Source: Reticulitermes lucifugus
Lineage: Eukaryota; Arthropoda; Insecta; Blattodea; Rhinotermitidae
NCBI GenBank assembly: GCA_026260175.1
Contig: JAKCWW010000629.1
Coordinates: forward strand, 1,785 to 65,784
Direction of reading: 5' to 3'
DNA: 64,000 nt
Below are positions 60,740 through 64,000 of the stretch, one piece after another; positions within the stretch are counted from its first letter, which is position 1; each line of letters begins with the position of its first letter. The translations under genes were made by a program, and so were the position numbers. A model generated the notes under the pieces. That model had not been told where the DNA came from, ran no database searches, and worked only from the letters and a program-made list of their open reading frames with translations.

Positions 60740-61933
60740 AGGTTAGAGTTATTAATATTACCAAAGAATAGTGGTTTGTAAATTAAAGTTTCTCAGGTAG
60801 TAGAAACTAAATAGAATACCAAAATAAATGTGAAGACACTAACAGAGACCGGTAAAGTACTGCATGAGGATTAAAGGTAACAAATAAGAACGCATTATAA
60901 AATGAGAACGGGAGAGTACAGACGTTGGCCAGTTGGTAAAGCACGAAAAATATGGAAGGGTAATTGAAAAGGCGGTGTTTGTACTCAGACAGATAGACTG
61001 ATACCAAGCCAATCTTAAGGCCACGCCCGTCTCATGTCTTGAAATCTGTCCACCACTGCTTCTACTGCAGCAAACGACCTCTGGCACCGGTATCGATCTT
61101 TGACGATACATCAGCACTTATTGTTTGGAGCTGTCTGCATTCCAGTTACATACCGACAGGGTATCAACAATGGAAACACGCATCCCGCTGAAACAAAACA
61201 TAGAAGCAACAATATACAGACGAGATAGATAGCCTGATCGGTGTCGAAATCGATTAAATGACAAGCCATAATTTTTGCGTTTTACGGTTTACGGGAATGG
61301 AAGTGGTTGAATAATGTGCTCCAGGGGGCGGATCAATGCACGCGGCTCTTTCTGTACGAAGAGGTTTTAAAATAAAAAAAATACACAACACGACCTCCCC
61401 TGGGGAATTCTACATGTCTGTATTTCTATTTCCCTTTGTATTTGGAATATCAAATATTTTGTGTTTTTGAGCTGTTTATAAAAGGGAAGGGAAATGAAAT
61501 GGGGGTTTTGATCGACTCTTGTCGTCAAAATATTCACGATAAGGCAGAATATCACATCCCGATGTGACAATAGGGTGATAACTTTTATCTGGTTTCGAAA
61601 TCCCATTTGATTCAGGGTTCTACAGACGTCAACAGGAAGTTCCCATGATAGCTTAGCTAGTACAGTCTCACCCTCGACCTCAAAACACTCTCCGGACCGA
61701 GGCTATGTAAGAACAACCAATTATGCATTCTAATAATATTCTCGACTCTTTGTCTTGCCCGTCCGTTTCTGCAGATCTCTTCTTGCTTCTATTTAGCGTA
61801 GATTTCTTCTTGATTTAAGCATCTATTTTACATCCTCAAATCACAGTAATGTGCAATATCTTAGGATAAATGCCGGTAAATATGCTAATTAAGATGTTCT
61901 TCTTAACCCTCTATAAAACACAATCAATACTAG

Positions 61934-61969
<36 letters not shown>

Positions 61970-61970
61970 G
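60740..61970. other. No recognised gene; TA microsatellite at 61938-61967
   Basis: CpG-rich unclassified sequence followed by a (TA)n run of about 15 units. Confidence 0.5.
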
Positions 61971-61974
61971 CCTA

Positions 61975-62065
61975 CTAAGACATCTTATAGTTTGCATTTT
62001 ACCCACACGTTGTATTAATGTATTCCATATGATTCTCACAAAAATGACGATTATTTCCCTAAAGA
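61975..62065 (+). repeat. Old repeat I, left part, interrupted by SINE A
   Basis: TTTACCCACACGTTGTATTAA, CATATGATTCTCACAAAAATG and GATTATTTCCCTAAAGA; repeat I resumes as AGGAGCATTAA at 62364. Confidence 0.65.
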
Positions 62066-62358
62066 GCCGATCCCAGTGGCCGTGCGGTCTAAGGCGTGGG
62101 TCTGCGGTCGCTCGCTAACTAGGATTGTGGGTTCGAATCCCGCTGGGGGCATGGATGTCTGTCTCTTGTGAGTGTTGTGTNNNNNNNNNNNNNNNNNNNN
62201 NNNNNNNNNNNNNNNNNNNNNNNNNNNNNNCTCTGCGACGGGCTGGTCCCTCGTCCAGAGGAGTCCTACCGACTGTGGTGTGTCTAAATTGTGATCATGA
62301 AACCTCGAAATGAGGAGGTCTAGGCACCCGAAAAGGGGCTGTTGAGCCATAAAAAAAT
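62066..62358 (+). repeat. SINE family A, full-length, with internal assembly gap
   Basis: Box A GTGCGGTCTAAGGCGTGGG, box B GGGTTCGAATCCC (tRNA-Leu-like head), 50 N at 62181-62230, tail GAGCCATAAAAAAA. Flanks CCCTAAAGA and CTCTAAGGA are a decayed target duplication. Confidence 0.93.
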
Positions 62359-62367
62359 CTCTAAGGA

Positions 62368-63735
62368 GCATTAAGCGTTTAGTTTTTATAATGTACATGG
62401 GTTATGTTTTATGTGAGGTAAGAAATTAATTTTAACTTACATACAATTTAGATGAACGTAAGTCCTTAAAATATAAATAGGCAGAAGTCTTAATTACTTC
62501 TAGATTACTTTTGCTACCAGAGCTACCTTGTTTACCAAGGCTGCCATTGCTTCTTGGTTGCTACGATCACACGAATGTACCAGAAGTGCTTCGCTCTGCG
62601 GAGATTAACATTCTTATTTTTCTTCTTTTTCATTTTCTTCTTGTTCTTATTATTATTATAGCAGCGGAAGCGCTGGGTGTCGGATCCAGATGCGGGAAGT
62701 GTGTGTTTTGTGGTCTGACTTGAGATGTGAGTGAAGCAGAGAGCAGGTCCTGCCGGAGGGTCCGGTTCGGGTTTCCGGTGCACGACGTCGCTTTCAGGAA
62801 GAGGAAATTGGTGCGGAGTGCACCCGTGACCGGAACTCCACCGGGTCTTCCAGATTCTACTGAACATATGTTACAGCGAAAAAAAAAGACGGAAGTTACG
62901 TAAAAACTTTGCAAGGACTTTCTTTACACTTTATTTATTACATGAATTTGGTTAATCATTTCGTAACCTTTACTCTTTTGCCTGTAAAAGCAATGCGTAT
63001 GAAGTGACTAGAGAAGGTTGATTCGTTTTTGATCGAACTTCACCTTTGAGTCGGAAGTGCCGTAAATAAAAGTTCAGATCTCTCAAAAAATTTGAAGTAA
63101 GCGGTGAAACTTTGGTGAAGTACTGTAAAGAGAAGACAGATTATGGCGTTATTAGAGAATAATTTCTTTTTAAAACTAATGCCACCAAAACTGTACACCT
63201 ATGTCTGAAGATAATCGCATAGACCGAAATATATAGCATTGTTGCGCGTTGTTGAATACAATAAATTGTTATCTTTGACGGTAAATGCAAATTACCATGG
63301 ATATACTTGTATTTCATTCATCTACCAACGACGCTAAATAATCTTACCAATTGACAGTGTCGTCAAGCAGCACACTTTTCTCTCTCTATCGCTCTCTAAG
63401 AGTGATTTAGCATGTCTAAGGTAGGAGCAGGCGTGGTTATCTGCAATGGAAATCAAAGCTTATTTAGCGCAAAGAGGGTAGGCAGGGAGTAGCTATCGGC
63501 GATAATCGACACATTCATCTCGACTGATCGACCGCTTCCCAGTCGGAGACACGCGGTCCCTTCAGCGTGCAACATATTTAGTTCTTCTAACAAAATTCCT
63601 TATGCATTAAGATTTAGGCTTCCTGGTCTCCGCCATCAGATCGTCATGTCCAGCCCACTGATAGTGTGGTTTGTTGCATCGAAATCGAAACAATTTTGCT
63701 TTTGGTGTGTTCTAAACCCTTTAAAGACAAAGATT
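62368..63735. other. CpG-rich, unclassified
   Basis: 62690-62870 is GC-rich with open minus-strand frames but no domain. 63205-63240 (CTGAAGATAATCGCATAGACC then GAAATATATAGC) is a further hammerhead-like order with a poor stem II. Confidence 0.4.
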
Positions 63736-63739
63736 AACC

Positions 63740-63985
63740 TGATAAAGGTAAAAGGTAAATTTCACCCTAGAAAAGTTCATGAAGGCCCAGAGGGAAAGTA
63801 GATGTATAGCTCTACTCTTTCTTTAACATCGGCAGAAAAATTCGGTACTCATCGTATACGAGGCTGGGTGGACCCCAAAGCCGATCTGGAGGGGTGCGGA
63901 AAGCCTCTCCCCCACCGGGATTCGATTCCCAGACCGTCCAGCCCCTAGCAAGTTGCTATACCAACTATGCTATTCAGGCCCGCAA
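63740..63985 (-). repeat. SINE family C copy
   Basis: GTATAGCTCTACTC, GAGGCTGGGTGGACCCCAAAG, CACCGGGATTCGATTCCC, AGTTGCTATACCAACTATGC. CG sites retained. Confidence 0.88.
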
Positions 63986-64000
63986 GATTAACCTGAAATA

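Overview
This is eukaryotic, insect-type DNA: AT-rich, large introns, a dense load of old interspersed repeats, and one spliced host gene on the minus strand. Several repeats translate into pseudo-peptides (a ...[12 protein letters not shown]... string and, on the other strand, ...ETSVNF...) that I associate with cockroach and termite (Blattodea) sequence. The order is an inference from memory, not a search result.

Host gene. Six coding exons between 53143 and 41739 (minus strand) join in frame, each intron GT..AG, into a complete 239-residue omega-class glutathione S-transferase (GSTO / pyrimidodiazepine-synthase-like). All fold landmarks are present, but the usual catalytic cysteine is aspartate (Asp-Pro-Tyr-Cys instead of Cys-Pro-Tyr/Phe-x). 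I can support no other complete host gene.

Layout. 1-5.6 kb: SINE end, a LINE end, two remarkable hairpins, a foldback repeat, a short hAT-like MITE. 5.6-10.5 kb: CpG-poor old repeats. 10.7-12.1 kb: an internally deleted hAT transposon with terminal repeats and an 8-bp target duplication. 13.55-14.6 kb: a tandem array of tRNA-like modules, a degenerate repeat and a MITE. 14.8-41.7 kb: a long CpG-depleted stretch with two dead mariner copies, LINE ends, SINEs, and two recent-looking tandem duplications. 41.7-53.1 kb: the GSTO gene, its introns filled with SINEs, LINE pieces and foldback elements. 53.2-64 kb: CpG-rich flank with SINEs, a LINE end and unclassified sequence.

Most interesting non-gene signal. 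Several foldback or short repeats share the order CUGANGA, one extra base, stem II, GAAA, a very short self-complementary stem III, then a strand that closes stem I. This is the architecture of a type I hammerhead ribozyme. The best case (52378-52420) has every core residue plus one extra U after A9; others are decayed versions. Activity is untested and is an inference.

Insertion history can be partly read: a mariner split an older dispersed repeat (21.65-22.85 kb), and tRNA-Leu-like SINEs later entered two other old repeats (28.94 and 62.07 kb), leaving short target duplications.
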